From contig JAAWEK010000021.1 in NCBI GenBank assembly GCA_022794265.1, positions 1-64,000 of the forward strand: a stretch of 64,000 bases of DNA, read 5' to 3'. Below, in pieces: positions 16,437 through 25,552 of the stretch (its first letter is position 1; each line of letters starts with the position of its first letter). Below the pieces are notes generated by a model. It was not told where the DNA came from. It made no database searches and saw nothing but the letters and a program-made list of their open reading frames with translations. The DNA is from Lachnospiraceae bacterium. Lineage in GTDB: Bacteria; Bacillota; Clostridia; Lachnospirales; Lachnospiraceae. A program made the position numbers and the translations under genes.

Positions 16437-18464
16437 CTATTGTCCGTAATATAAACATTCTTTTGTGGAACTGAGAATCGTTCCGTCATCTTTATCTGCC
16501 TGGGATACCACAAATGAATCCAGAGACGTGAGTTCCTCATAAACAATCCGCAGTGTCTGTTCATCCACATATTCCGTACTGAAAGAATCACCGTTTACAT
16601 ATACCGTGCTAAATTCATTAAAATGTTTTCCATGTATGACTACATATTGTCTGCCATCCGCTTCCTGTTTTTCAACTCTGGTGATTTCAATAGTATCCAC
16701 ACCCATCTGAAGTTCTGTCGGTGTATACGGATTAATCCCGCCATATGCGATTTTATCACCATATAATATATCATATTCCAGATTCTGCAAACCACTTAAA
16801 TATTCTTCGTCATTCCGGTAATTCTGATGGTATTTATTAATAACACCACTATTCATTCCCAACATTTTCATCACTTTTGAAGATAACTGCCAGGTTTCCA
16901 GATCTTCGTTTTCCACTGGAAGATTCATATTGTTCCAGATGATATATTCCGTCTGATATAAGGAACCGTTTTCTAAATTCTCCTCGGAAAATCCCAGACC
17001 CGGCAAATGATCTCCATACATGACTAAAATTACGTCCTCATCCAGCTCTGACAGCGCTGTTGTCAGTTCTTTAATGAAATCATCCATTTCCCGTATCTGA
17101 TTGGCATAATATTCAATTGCATTTTTCCTGCCTTCATCAGTAATATTACTTACTGTTACTGCCGGATGCTCTATTTTACTGGTGGATGGATAACTTCCAT
17201 GTCCCTGAACGGAAATCGTATAGATATAATCCGGCTCCCGGGTAGAACAGATTGCTTTCAGAATTTCTTCCGTCAGAAATTTATCCTTTGACCAGTTCAT
17301 TGGTGTAAACTCTGTAACATGCATGTATTCAATAGATGTAAACGTATCATATCCAAGATTTTCAAACACCCATTTTCTGGAATAAAATGTGCCGTCATTG
17401 TTATGAATGGCATGGGTAGAATAGCCGTATTCCTTTAAATTATAGGCCATACTCTCACATGTGGTTTTCTGCAACACCGTTTTATACGGAACTTCCCCTG
17501 GACCAAAATCATCCAGATTCATTCCTGTCATTATCTCGAATTCCGTATTACAGGTTCCATATCCCACATTAAATACATTCAGATACCCGGATGAAAATTG
17601 TTTTTTTAAAGAATTAAAATATGGAATCGGGTCTTCCGAAAATTCTATGTTCTTCACTTTATTAATATCAAAGAATGATTCCAGTTGTAGGAAAATAATA
17701 TTTGGCGTAGCCTTCGGCCGGGTATTTTCATCCGGATGGATATTCACTATATTATCGTTCTTTTCCGTTTTAATCTGCTCAAGAATTTCATCAATGGTAG
17801 TCTGGGAATAATCCTTTGGCTTCTTCACTCCGGTATTAATCAGTCCGTTGCCAAAACAGTAGACAAAACCATATTCGTGGTATGCTGCCGTCAGATTAGT
17901 GAATTTCAAAGCCATAAATCCCGTATCAATGGATATGTTCAGCACCACGACACAAACAACAAACACTGCACCGACAATTACTGTATTCTTCCAATAGTTT
18001 ATCTTATATTCTATCCTGGAACCTTTTATAAATAAAAGGGTAATCAGACAGATTACAATAACAAGTGCAATAATTACCAGCGTTATGGTAAACACGTTGA
18101 AATATTTATCTATAATGGAGCGTGCCGCATCCAGCAGACGTAAATCGGAAGCATTAAACGGCGTAACCCTTACATTCAGCATTACCATATTTACAGTACC
18201 CAGAATCAGCCAGATTACAGAAACCAGTGTAATCAGAAATGTTCTTCGTTTCACCAAAAGGGCAGCAGAGATTGTAACCATTATAATCATTGTATTACAA
18301 AGAAACGGTACCGGATGCGTAAACATATAAACAATACCATCAATGACAGAGGTTCTGCCCATCATTTCAACCGCCAGATTTAAAACAAACGGCAGCACAA
18401 GAAAGCAAAGCAGATTTCGCCTGTATATCTGATTCCGTAAAAATTCCTGAATCCTATTTTTCAT
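16437..18464 (-). CDS. Lipoteichoic-acid-synthase-like membrane sulfatase with C-terminal IPT/TIG-like domain
   Basis: The 675-residue product has about five N-terminal membrane helices (residues ~10-200) and then an extracellular alkaline-phosphatase/sulfatase domain. This begins at NIIFLQLESFF, continues with a catalytic-threonine region (GYGTCNTEFE) and a metal-binding MYGDHLPG motif. This is the layout of LtaS-type phosphoglycerol transferases, which build polyglycerolphosphate on the outer face of the membrane. The last ~85 residues (from ~590) form an extra beta-rich segment with the pattern VVIHGKHFNEFSTVYVNG, like an IPT/TIG immunoglobulin fold. The start at 18464 is backed by GAGG 7 nt upstream; a longer frame to 18596 would overlap pdp. 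The exact polymer made is unknown. Confidence 0.88.
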   Translation of the reverse strand: MKNRIQEFLRNQIYRRNLLCFLVLPFVLNLAVEMMGRTSVIDGIVYMFTHPVPFLCNTMIIMVTISAALLVKRRTFLITLVSVIWLILGTVNMVMLNVRVTPFNASDLRLLDAARSIIDKYFNVFTITLVIIALVIVICLITLLFIKGSRIEYKINYWKNTVIVGAVFVVCVVVLNISIDTGFMALKFTNLTAAYHEYGFVYCFGNGLINTGVKKPKDYSQTTIDEILEQIKTEKNDNIVNIHPDENTRPKATPNIIFLQLESFFDINKVKNIEFSEDPIPYFNSLKKQFSSGYLNVFNVGYGTCNTEFEIMTGMNLDDFGPGEVPYKTVLQKTTCESMAYNLKEYGYSTHAIHNNDGTFYSRKWVFENLGYDTFTSIEYMHVTEFTPMNWSKDKFLTEEILKAICSTREPDYIYTISVQGHGSYPSTSKIEHPAVTVSNITDEGRKNAIEYYANQIREMDDFIKELTTALSELDEDVILVMYGDHLPGLGFSEENLENGSLYQTEYIIWNNMNLPVENEDLETWQLSSKVMKMLGMNSGVINKYHQNYRNDEEYLSGLQNLEYDILYGDKIAYGGINPYTPTELQMGVDTIEITRVEKQEADGRQYVVIHGKHFNEFSTVYVNGDSFSTEYVDEQTLRIVYEELTSLDSFVVSQADKDDGTILSSTKECLYYGQ

Positions 18465-18559
18465 ATTTTGCCTCAACTTTACAAACTTTTTTTCTAAAAT
18501 GCATGGGTAATAGTTTATCACACTTGGGATTTCATGTAAAGTTACTAATCTACATATCA

Positions 18560-19885
18560 TCAATATTTTTTTGCACCATTTTTCGAAATTACCCATTTCA
18601 CCAGTTGCTGTTTGTTTACAGGGGTTACAGAAATTTCATATGCCAGGTCAAGCCGTTCCCTGGCCGCTTTCAGCCGCTCCAGATCATTAGCGTAAATCGT
18701 CGCTATCACTTCTTCTTTTTCTATTCGGTCTCCAATCTTTTTCTTCAGTTCTATTCCTACGGATAAATCAATTTCACTATCCTTCGTTTCACGGCCTCCG
18801 CCCAGAATCAGGGATACCATTCCGATTTCCGACGTATCAATCCGCTTGATAAATCCTGCTTCCTCCGAAATAATATCCATAACAATAGAAGCTTTTGGCA
18901 ACAGATCCGTATTTTCCACTACGGCACCGTCTCCTCCCTGGGCTTCTATAAATTCCCGGAATTTATTTAAAGCGCTTTTATTTTCAATAGTTTCTCTGAG
19001 TTTCTCCATGCCTTCTTCCAGACTGTCTGCCTTTCCTGCTGCAATTAACATATATGCCCCTAATACATAAGATAATTCCATTAAATCCTCCGGACCGTTT
19101 CCATTCAGGGTTTCTACTGCCTCTTTGACTTCAAGGGCATTCCCAACCATATTTCCCAGCGGCTGATCCATATTGGAAACTACGGCAATGGTATCTTTGC
19201 CAGCTCCGGTCCCGATTTTCACCATCTCCCGAGCCAGATCAATAGCATCCTTTTCCGTTTTCATAAATGCTCCGCTCCCGGTCTTAACATCCAGAACAAT
19301 GGCATCTGCTCCGGATGCAATTTTTTTACTCATAATACTGCTGGCAATCAGGGAAAGATTATCCACAGTAGCCGTAACGTCCCGAAGAGCATAAAGCTTT
19401 TTATCTGCCGGTGCCAGATTTGCAGTCTGGCCGACGATTGACATATGAATTTTATTTACGTTCTCTATAAAATTTTCCGTACTCAGTGTGGTTTGAAATC
19501 CACTGATGCTTTCCAGTTTATCTATGGTTCCTCCGGTATGCCCAAGCCCCCGCCCGGACATTTTGGCAACCGGAACACCCAGTGCTGCAACCATAGGCCC
19601 CACTACCAGCGAAGTTTTATCTCCCACCCCTCCGGTACTGTGTTTATCCACTTTTATTCCTTCAACAGCAGACAAATCCAGCAGGTCGCCGCTATGCGCC
19701 ATTGCCATGGTCAGCGCAATAGTTTCTTTTTCATTCATTCCCTGAAAATATACCGCCATCATCAGCGCAGATATCTGATAATCCGGTATGCTGCCATCGG
19801 TAAATCCCTGAACCGCAAAAGAAATTTCTTCTTCACTCAGCTCATGCCCGTTACGTTTCTTCATTATTATGTCATACATTCTCAT
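18560..19885 (-). CDS. pdp: Pyrimidine-nucleoside phosphorylase
   Basis: This 441-residue enzyme phosphorolyses uridine, thymidine and deoxyuridine to base plus (deoxy)ribose-1-phosphate. The family signature SGRGLGHTGGTIDKLE is present near residue 110, with the KHSTGGVGDKTS phosphate-binding region near 80. Start 19885 (MRMYDI) fits the family N-terminus and has GGAG 9 nt upstream; an ATG five codons earlier lacks a site. It follows deoB by 25 bp. The pair is a nucleoside salvage unit, since DeoB converts the pentose-1-phosphate product to the 5-phosphate. Confidence 0.95.
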   Translation of the reverse strand: MRMYDIIMKKRNGHELSEEEISFAVQGFTDGSIPDYQISALMMAVYFQGMNEKETIALTMAMAHSGDLLDLSAVEGIKVDKHSTGGVGDKTSLVVGPMVAALGVPVAKMSGRGLGHTGGTIDKLESISGFQTTLSTENFIENVNKIHMSIVGQTANLAPADKKLYALRDVTATVDNLSLIASSIMSKKIASGADAIVLDVKTGSGAFMKTEKDAIDLAREMVKIGTGAGKDTIAVVSNMDQPLGNMVGNALEVKEAVETLNGNGPEDLMELSYVLGAYMLIAAGKADSLEEGMEKLRETIENKSALNKFREFIEAQGGDGAVVENTDLLPKASIVMDIISEEAGFIKRIDTSEIGMVSLILGGGRETKDSEIDLSVGIELKKKIGDRIEKEEVIATIYANDLERLKAARERLDLAYEISVTPVNKQQLVKWVISKNGAKKY

Positions 19886-19910
19886 CCAATTGTTCTCCAT
19901 TCAGAATTAC

Positions 19911-21083
19911 TTATATTTCACTTAAAAAACTTGTGCCAATGGGCAATTTTCCCAGTTTAAATATCTCTGCTATCGTCTGTCCTACATCTGCAAAAGTTTC
20001 CCGGGTTCCCAGATTTACGGAACCACCACGTTTCTTTCCGTATACCAGCAATGGAACATATTCCCGGGTATGGTCAGTGCCTTTTGTAGTAGGGTCACAG
20101 CCATGATCTGCATTGATGATTAGCAGGTCCTCTTCTTTCATTGCCTCCATCAGTTCTCCCAGTCGGATATCAAATTCTTCCAGGCCTACGGCATATCCCT
20201 CAAAATCATTTCGATGTCCCCACTTAGAATCAAACTCAACCAGATTTGTAAAAATCAGTCCCCGGTTTTCTTTTTCCACATATGCCATTGTCTGATTCAT
20301 TCCATCCATATTGTCTCTGGTATGCACCGCTTCCGTAGTTCCTACGCCAGCAAAAATATCTTCGATTTTGCCCACGCCAATGACATCCAGTCCGGCCTCT
20401 TTCATTTTTACAAGCAGATTATCCGTATCCGGCTGTTTGGAAAAATCTCTCCGGTTTGCCGTCCTCTCAAAAGTTTTTTTCCCAATAAAAGGTCTGGCTA
20501 TGACTCTGGCCACCTCATCCTTTCCTGTCAGAATTTTTCTGGCAGTCTCGCACATTTTATACAATTCTTCTGGAGAATATATATCTTCATGACATGCAAT
20601 CTGAAATACACTGTCTGCCGAAGTATAAATAATCGGTTTTTGCGTTTCCATATGCTCCTGTCCCAGTTCCTGAATAATCTGGGTGCCTGAAGCCGTCTTA
20701 TTTCCCAAAATTCCGGGAACTCCGGTTTTTTCAATAAACTCCTCAATAATGTTCTCCGGAAATCCGTAGGGATAGGTTGGAAACTTCACCGGTGAATAAA
20801 TCCCTGTCATCTCCCAATGCCCGATGGTAGTATCCTTTCCGTTTGAAATTTCTTTCATTCTCCCGTAAGAACCGATGGGACGGCTCTCTTTTTCAATCCC
20901 TAACATTCCGTCAATATTCCCCAGACCCAGCCGGACCATATTCGGTACCTTAAGTCCTCCATGCTTTGCAGACACATGGGCAATCGTATTGGTTCCCTCA
21001 TCCCCGAACCGTTCTGCATCCGGCAATGCTCCCATTCCTACACTATCCAGAATAATCCAGATTACACGGTTAATTCCAGCCAT
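19911..21083 (-). CDS. deoB: Phosphopentomutase
   Basis: The 390-residue alkaline-phosphatase-superfamily enzyme interconverts (deoxy)ribose-1-phosphate and -5-phosphate. Metal-binding motifs are clear: DSVGMGALPDA at residues 13-23, NADHGCDPT near 327 and DHTREYVP near 338. The phosphorylated-threonine region is NGKDTTIGHWE near 83. Length is normal. It is the first gene after a strong promoter (21183-21211) and forms a salvage operon with pdp. Confidence 0.97.
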   Translation of the reverse strand: MAGINRVIWIILDSVGMGALPDAERFGDEGTNTIAHVSAKHGGLKVPNMVRLGLGNIDGMLGIEKESRPIGSYGRMKEISNGKDTTIGHWEMTGIYSPVKFPTYPYGFPENIIEEFIEKTGVPGILGNKTASGTQIIQELGQEHMETQKPIIYTSADSVFQIACHEDIYSPEELYKMCETARKILTGKDEVARVIARPFIGKKTFERTANRRDFSKQPDTDNLLVKMKEAGLDVIGVGKIEDIFAGVGTTEAVHTRDNMDGMNQTMAYVEKENRGLIFTNLVEFDSKWGHRNDFEGYAVGLEEFDIRLGELMEAMKEEDLLIINADHGCDPTTKGTDHTREYVPLLVYGKKRGGSVNLGTRETFADVGQTIAEIFKLGKLPIGTSFLSEI

Positions 21084-21182
21084 ATGTTTACCTTCCTTTC
21101 CGATTTCAATCAGTATCTCTTTTACTTATTTACACAATTTTAACTTTCCTGAATATAAAAAACAATACTTCCAATTAGTTCC

Positions 21183-21211
21183 ATTATCCATTATTTTAAG
21201 TCGTTTGTCAA
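21183..21211 (-). promoter_or_regulatory. Sigma-A promoter for deoB-pdp
   Basis: TTGACA (21211-21206), a 17-bp spacer and GATAAT (21188-21183), about 100 bp ahead of deoB on the minus strand. It is divergent from the DAHP synthase promoter. Confidence 0.75.
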
Positions 21212-21249
21212 AATAATATACATTCGAAAGAAGCCAATACATAAAAAAC

Positions 21250-21278
21250 TTGCAAGTTTGATTATATTATTTTATAAT
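21250..21278 (+). promoter_or_regulatory. Sigma-A promoter of the DAHP synthase gene
   Basis: TTGCAA (21250-21255), a 17-bp spacer and consensus TATAAT (21273-21278). The ATG at 21311 is preceded by AAGGAGG, so the leader is only about 25 nt. No attenuator fits in so short a leader. Confidence 0.82.
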
Positions 21279-21310
21279 ACACTCTATGTTTAAATAAAGG
21301 AGGATTTTTT

Positions 21311-22339
21311 ATGAGTTTTGATTTTATCAAAAAAATGCCGACTCCTGCAGAGATCAAAGAGCAATTTCCTTTACCGGAAAATCTTATTAAACTCAAAGCA
21401 GACCGCGACATAATGATAAAGGATATATTTACCGGTAAATCCAATAAATTTCTTTTAGTCATCGGACCTTGTTCCGCTGATAATGAGGATGCAGTATGTG
21501 ACTACGTTTCACGACTTGCCACGGTTCAGGAAAAGGTAAAAGAAAATATCCTGATTGTCCCGAGAATTTATACCAATAAACCGCGTACCACAGGTATGGG
21601 TTACAAAGGTATGTTACACCAGCCGGATCCTGAAAAAAAACCAGATTTACTTGCCGGACTTCTGGCAATCCGTAAAATGCATATCCGTGTAATAAATGAG
21701 ACCGGATTAACTGCGGCTGACGAAATGCTGTATCCGGAAAATTACAGATATTTTTCGGATATTTTATCCTATGTGGCAATCGGCGCCCGTTCCGTGGAAG
21801 ACCAGCAGCATCGTCTAACCGTAAGCGGCATGGACATCCCTGCCGGAATGAAAAACCCAACCAGTGGTGATTTTTCCGTAATGCTGAATTCCGTTATTGC
21901 CGCCCAGGCCGGACATACTTTTATATACCGGGGATGGGAAGTAAAAACAACCGGCAATCCTTTGACCCATACCATTCTCCGGGGTGCGGTAAACAAACAC
22001 GGCCAGTGTATTCCGAACTACCACTATGAAGATTTAATTCGTTTACATGAAATGTATGGAGAACTGGATCTGGTAAATCCTGCCGTAATTGTTGACACCA
22101 ATCATTCAAACAGCGCCAAACAGTATATCGAACAGATCCGGATTTCTAAAGAAATTCTGCACAGCAAGAGACATTCCTCCGACATCAACCAATTTGTAAA
22201 GGGGTTGATGATTGAAAGCTATATTGAACCCGGCAATCAGAAAGTTGGTGAAGGCATATACGGAAAATCCATTACCGATGCATGCATTGGTTGGGAGCAG
22301 ACCGAACGTCTAATCTACGATATTGCAGATTTACTGTAA
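21311..22339 (+). CDS. aroF: 3-deoxy-7-phosphoheptulonate (DAHP) synthase, class I
   Basis: The 342-residue enzyme condenses phosphoenolpyruvate and erythrose-4-phosphate, the first step of the shikimate pathway. Class I features are clear: IGPCSADN near residue 51, PRTTGMGYKG near 93, GARSVEDQQHR near 158 and DTNHSNSAKQ near 259. It belongs to the AroF/G/H type, usually inhibited by aromatic amino acids, but which of Phe, Tyr or Trp inhibits cannot be told. It is a monocistronic plus-strand gene with its own promoter and terminator. The symbol is by family; aroG or aroH would be equally valid. Confidence 0.93.
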   Translation: MSFDFIKKMPTPAEIKEQFPLPENLIKLKADRDIMIKDIFTGKSNKFLLVIGPCSADNEDAVCDYVSRLATVQEKVKENILIVPRIYTNKPRTTGMGYKGMLHQPDPEKKPDLLAGLLAIRKMHIRVINETGLTAADEMLYPENYRYFSDILSYVAIGARSVEDQQHRLTVSGMDIPAGMKNPTSGDFSVMLNSVIAAQAGHTFIYRGWEVKTTGNPLTHTILRGAVNKHGQCIPNYHYEDLIRLHEMYGELDLVNPAVIVDTNHSNSAKQYIEQIRISKEILHSKRHSSDINQFVKGLMIESYIEPGNQKVGEGIYGKSITDACIGWEQTERLIYDIADLL

Positions 22340-22380
22340 TTTTAAAAGAATAACATCTAATAAACAATACGGATAAAACA

Positions 22381-22424
22381 AGGGTGTTGCAAAACCATGG
22401 GAACAAATGATTTTGCAACACCCT
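22381..22424. terminator. Bidirectional terminator between DAHP synthase and xerD
   Basis: A perfect 14-bp stem (AGGGTGTTGCAAAA with its exact complement) encloses a 16-nt loop between two convergent genes. A T-rich tract (TTGTTTTAT) follows on the minus strand and a weaker one (GTGTTTATAT) on the plus strand. Confidence 0.85.
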
Positions 22425-22463
22425 GTGTTTATATAAATATTCCGGTCCCCAGATTTATTTCTT

Positions 22464-23348
22464 CTAATTTCTGGGATGCGCCTTATTGTATTCTTCCCGA
22501 ATCTTCGTATTTTTCATATCGGCGTATACCTGTGTGGTTGATAAAACGGAATGTCCCATCATTTCCTGCACCGCACGCAAATCTGCTCCGTTCTCTACCA
22601 AATGCAGGGCAAAAGAATGGCGGAGAGTATGGGGGGTAATATCTTCTTCAATACCTGCTTTCTCTCCATATAATTTGACAATTTTCCAAAATCCCTGTCT
22701 GCTCATGGGTCTGCCAGAACAATTGACAAACAGAGACTCAGTCTCCAGACCTTTTAACAGCTTGTCCCTGGCTTCTGTCATATAGCGTAAGACTGCATTT
22801 TTAGCGGTTAAACCAAAAGGAACAATCCTTTCTTTCTCTTTGTCCCTACAGACAATATATCCCAGTTTTAAATTCACATCTTCCGTTTTCAAACGGATTA
22901 ATTCTGACACACGGATTCCAGTTGCGTATAAAAGCTCCAGCATTGCCTTATCCCGGATTTCTTTTGGAATATTGCCGGAAGGCTGACTTAACAGATTATC
23001 AATCTGTGCAACTGACAGAACGTTTGGTACCCGTTTTTCAATTACGGGAGCCTTAAGTAATAATGTAGGATCTTCCGACAGCTCTCCTGTCTGCAGCAGA
23101 TAATGAAAAAACGATTTCATGGATGCAATATATCTGGAAATTGTTGCAGAAGCACAACCCTTCCGTTCCAATCCGAGAATATATGAATTAATATTGGTTG
23201 AATTGATTTTTCGTACATCCTGTATTCCAATTCGTTGAAAATGTATTATCATTTTAATCAAATCACGCTTATAAGATGTTAATGTATTATCGGATACGTT
23301 TTTCGTATTACGTAAATAATCCACATACCTTTCAACTGTCTCTTCCAT
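22464..23348 (-). CDS. xerD: Site-specific tyrosine recombinase, XerD type
   Basis: The 294-residue recombinase has an N-terminal SAM-like core-binding domain and a C-terminal catalytic domain. The catalytic set is complete: Arg in ATGIRVSEL (~residue 149), Lys in the KEKERIVPFG hairpin (~172), HTLRHSF (His and Arg ~242-245), and Tyr in TTQVYAD (~276). With XerC it resolves chromosome dimers at dif. The placement next to spoIIM, nudF and deoB matches the Bacillus xerD (ripX) neighbourhood. I therefore call it the housekeeping recombinase and not a mobile-element integrase. Confidence 0.9.
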   Translation of the reverse strand: MEETVERYVDYLRNTKNVSDNTLTSYKRDLIKMIIHFQRIGIQDVRKINSTNINSYILGLERKGCASATISRYIASMKSFFHYLLQTGELSEDPTLLLKAPVIEKRVPNVLSVAQIDNLLSQPSGNIPKEIRDKAMLELLYATGIRVSELIRLKTEDVNLKLGYIVCRDKEKERIVPFGLTAKNAVLRYMTEARDKLLKGLETESLFVNCSGRPMSRQGFWKIVKLYGEKAGIEEDITPHTLRHSFALHLVENGADLRAVQEMMGHSVLSTTQVYADMKNTKIREEYNKAHPRN

Positions 23349-23403
23349 ATCATTTCCTCAATTCTAAATTGTACTGCTTTTCTAATTTACAATCAATATA
23401 ACC

Positions 23404-23432
23404 ATTATATATACTTTTCCGAATAAAATCAA
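23404..23432 (-). promoter_or_regulatory. Sigma-A promoter of xerD
   Basis: TTGATT (23432-23427), a 17-bp spacer and TATAAT (23409-23404), 56 bp ahead of the xerD ATG on the minus strand. Confidence 0.7.
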
Positions 23433-23509
23433 ACAAAATAATTATTTTTTTTAAAATTTCTTTATGACAATCTTACAAAAACATATTTTATACCTCTGAT
23501 TTGTATTGT

Positions 23510-24067
23510 TTATTTTAACAAATTTATTAAAATTGGGTTTATAAATACTTCAGACAGAATACCCAATATATATAATATACAGATTATAAACCATAGTTTT
23601 ACTATTCCAACTTTTCTTCCACGTATCATCTGTTCCCTGTTTCCATCAAGAGATGTATTAATCAGCCACACTACGGCTATTACATATATTATCGTATGAG
23701 GCATATTAAATAAGAGAAACCAGGGTATCGCCATTTTTTTATTCATCATTGTCAATGTAGAAATCAGCACTGCCATCCGGACTCCCACGTAACCGGCATA
23801 AATACCATATAAAGCCGATTTCACATACGTCATGCTGATAACGGCAATCACAATCAGTTCTTTCATCCGGTATGCAACTATGTATTTTAATAAATTTACA
23901 GAACTAATATTCTCATATTTCAGGGTACGTATAACAAAATTACCATATATATTGATCTTATCCGATGAATACCCAATAATCTGTCCACATAAAAGGGTTC
24001 CTAAAACAACTCCCGCAATGAACAATACGGCTACAGTTATTTTTTTTCTTGAATTTAAAATAAGCAT
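23510..24067 (-). CDS. spoIIM: Stage II sporulation protein M
   Basis: The 185-residue polytopic membrane protein has about five helices and the family C-terminus (LGILSEVFINPILI). SpoIIM is part of the mother-cell DMP complex (SpoIID/M/P), which degrades septal peptidoglycan to drive engulfment. It sits between nudF and xerD as in Bacillus. The ATG at 24067 has GGAAGGAG 8 nt upstream but lies inside a 14-bp inverted repeat. A good sigma-E promoter overlaps the other arm, consistent with mother-cell expression. Confidence 0.88.
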   Translation of the reverse strand: MLILNSRKKITVAVLFIAGVVLGTLLCGQIIGYSSDKINIYGNFVIRTLKYENISSVNLLKYIVAYRMKELIVIAVISMTYVKSALYGIYAGYVGVRMAVLISTLTMMNKKMAIPWFLLFNMPHTIIYVIAVVWLINTSLDGNREQMIRGRKVGIVKLWFIICILYILGILSEVFINPILINLLK

Positions 24068-24106
24068 ATATTTGTCTAACTCCTTCCGTTAAACAAATAT
24101 ATGCTT
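24062..24106 (-). repeat. 14-bp perfect inverted repeat spanning the spoIIM start
   Basis: AAGCATATATTTGT and ACAAATATATGCTT flank 17 bases that contain the Shine-Dalgarno sequence. The downstream arm on the minus strand contains the ATG. The upstream arm overlaps the putative -10, so it may act as DNA operator or, if transcribed from further upstream, as a start-codon-hiding RNA hairpin. Confidence 0.7.
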
Positions 24107-24124
24107 TATTTCGTTATATTATTC
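24096..24124 (-). promoter_or_regulatory. Putative sigma-E promoter of spoIIM
   Basis: GAATAAT (24124-24118), a 14-bp spacer and CATATATT (24103-24096). This matches 6 of 7 and 7 of 8 positions of the Bacillus sigma-E pattern (KMATATT, N14, CATACAHT). The leader would be about 20 nt. Confidence 0.6.
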
Positions 24125-24141
24125 TTACTGCATAATCTTCT

Positions 24142-24690
24142 TTACTTTTCATAGACCTGATATGCCAGTATAGCCGATACGGTTTTGGAATCCTGTAATT
24201 CTCCACTCCGAATCATCTCCAGCAGATCCTTTAGTTCAAATTCCACCACCTCAATATTTTCATCTTCATCCATATTCTGACCCACTAATACCAGATCTCT
24301 GGCTAAAAATATATCAATTCTTTCGTTACAGAATGCAACTGTTGTCTTCAGTGACAAAAGAAAATCCAACGTTCCTGCCTTATACCCGGTCTCCTCCTCC
24401 AACTCTCTCGCTGCGCATTCTATCATCGGCTCGTCAAATCCCTCTTTGCCGCCAGCCGGAATCTCATAGGTAAACCTGTCTAATGCATTTCTCCATTGTT
24501 TTACCAGTAGGATTTTACCCTCTGCCGTTACTGGCAACGCAGCAGCAGCTCCTTTATGTCCGATAAAATCCCACTTAACCAGATTCCCGTTGGGTACCCT
24601 GACGGAATCCCGATATACACTTATGATGGAACCCTGATACACTAATTCTCTTTTTTCACGATTATACTTTTTCATATTATTATACAACAC
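24142..24690 (-). CDS. nudF: NUDIX hydrolase, ADP-ribose pyrophosphatase type
   Basis: The 182-residue protein has a full Nudix box: GGKEGFDEPMIECAARELEEETG (residues ~80-102, GX5EX7REUXEEXGU). The N-terminal beta segment (RELVYQGSIISVYRDSV) is typical of ADP-ribose pyrophosphatases, which cleave ADP-ribose to AMP and ribose-5-phosphate. I keep a GTG start at 24690 because AAAGGA lies 11 nt upstream. An ATG at 24675 (177 residues, MKKYNREK) fits family N-termini but has a poor site. It precedes spoIIM as in Bacillus. Confidence 0.88.
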   Translation of the reverse strand: MLYNNMKKYNREKRELVYQGSIISVYRDSVRVPNGNLVKWDFIGHKGAAAALPVTAEGKILLVKQWRNALDRFTYEIPAGGKEGFDEPMIECAARELEEETGYKAGTLDFLLSLKTTVAFCNERIDIFLARDLVLVGQNMDEDENIEVVEFELKDLLEMIRSGELQDSKTVSAILAYQVYEK

Positions 24691-24737
24691 AACTGTGTTT
24701 TTCCTTTACAATATTAATCTTACACTTTAACATATGC

Positions 24738-25532
24738 TTAGTTCATATGTTCTGCTTTACTATAACAGGCATCTGTTGCCTTTAAAACCGCATTTCTGAA
24801 TCCGTATTCCTCCAGTGCTGCCACTCCTGCGATTGTTGTACCCGCTGGTGAACATACCTGGTCTTTTAATTTTCCCGGATGTTCTTTTGTTTCCAGTACC
24901 ATCTTTGCAGAACCCATCACCGCCTGCGCTGCCATCTCATAAGCTGCCTCTCTCGGAATACCATATTTTACTGCACCGTCAGCCAAAGCTTCAATAAACA
25001 TATACACATAAGCCGGTGAGCTTCCGCTGACACAGGTAACAGCGCTCATATACCGCTCCTCCACAACCCTGAACTTTCCAAAGGAAGAAAATATTTTCTC
25101 AATGATTTCCTGTTCAGAAAACTCAAACATTTTGGCATCAAAGCTAATTCCCGTCATTCCACAGCCCAGTAAAGCCGGAGTATTAGGCATAGCTCTGACA
25201 ATCCGTTTATCCGTTCCCAATGCATTATGCAGGTAATCAATCGTTATCCCCGGTGCAATGGAAATAATCACATGCTCTGGTCTCACTATATTTTCGATAT
25301 TTTTTAATACCTGTGTATAATACTGCGGTTTAACAGCCAATATCAGATATTTGGCACTATTGGCACACTCCGCATTAGACTCCACATACTGCACTCCCGT
25401 TTCCTGACTGACCTGAATCGCTCTGGACCTATTGGAATCTGCAAATACCAGGTCTTCTTTGGAAAATACATTCAATACTCCTTTCAGCATGGCATATCCC
25501 ATATTTCCCATTCCGATAAATCCGATTTTCAT
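24738..25532 (-). CDS. proC: Pyrroline-5-carboxylate reductase
   Basis: The 264-residue enzyme makes proline from 1-pyrroline-5-carboxylate using NAD(P)H. A Rossmann start, IGFIGMGNMG, lies at residues 3-12, followed by ILAVKPQ near 70. The C-terminal dimerisation domain has VSGSSPAYVY near 168 and the motif QVCSPAGTTIAGV near 225. Length is normal. It follows the aminotransferase by 20 bp and may be co-transcribed with it. No proA or proB is nearby. Confidence 0.96.
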   Translation of the reverse strand: MKIGFIGMGNMGYAMLKGVLNVFSKEDLVFADSNRSRAIQVSQETGVQYVESNAECANSAKYLILAVKPQYYTQVLKNIENIVRPEHVIISIAPGITIDYLHNALGTDKRIVRAMPNTPALLGCGMTGISFDAKMFEFSEQEIIEKIFSSFGKFRVVEERYMSAVTCVSGSSPAYVYMFIEALADGAVKYGIPREAAYEMAAQAVMGSAKMVLETKEHPGKLKDQVCSPAGTTIAGVAALEEYGFRNAVLKATDACYSKAEHMN

Positions 25533-25552
25533 ATCAACGCCTTCTTTCTGAA

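Noticed and set aside
18465..18596. Longer sulfatase start at 18596
   Set aside because: It would overlap pdp and lacks a ribosome site; 18464 has GAGG at good distance.
22464..23348. Tyrosine recombinase as sign of a prophage or integrative element
   Set aside because: The gene has XerD length and motifs and sits in the conserved nudF-spoIIM-xerD-deoB neighbourhood. No phage genes, att repeats or tRNA gene are nearby.
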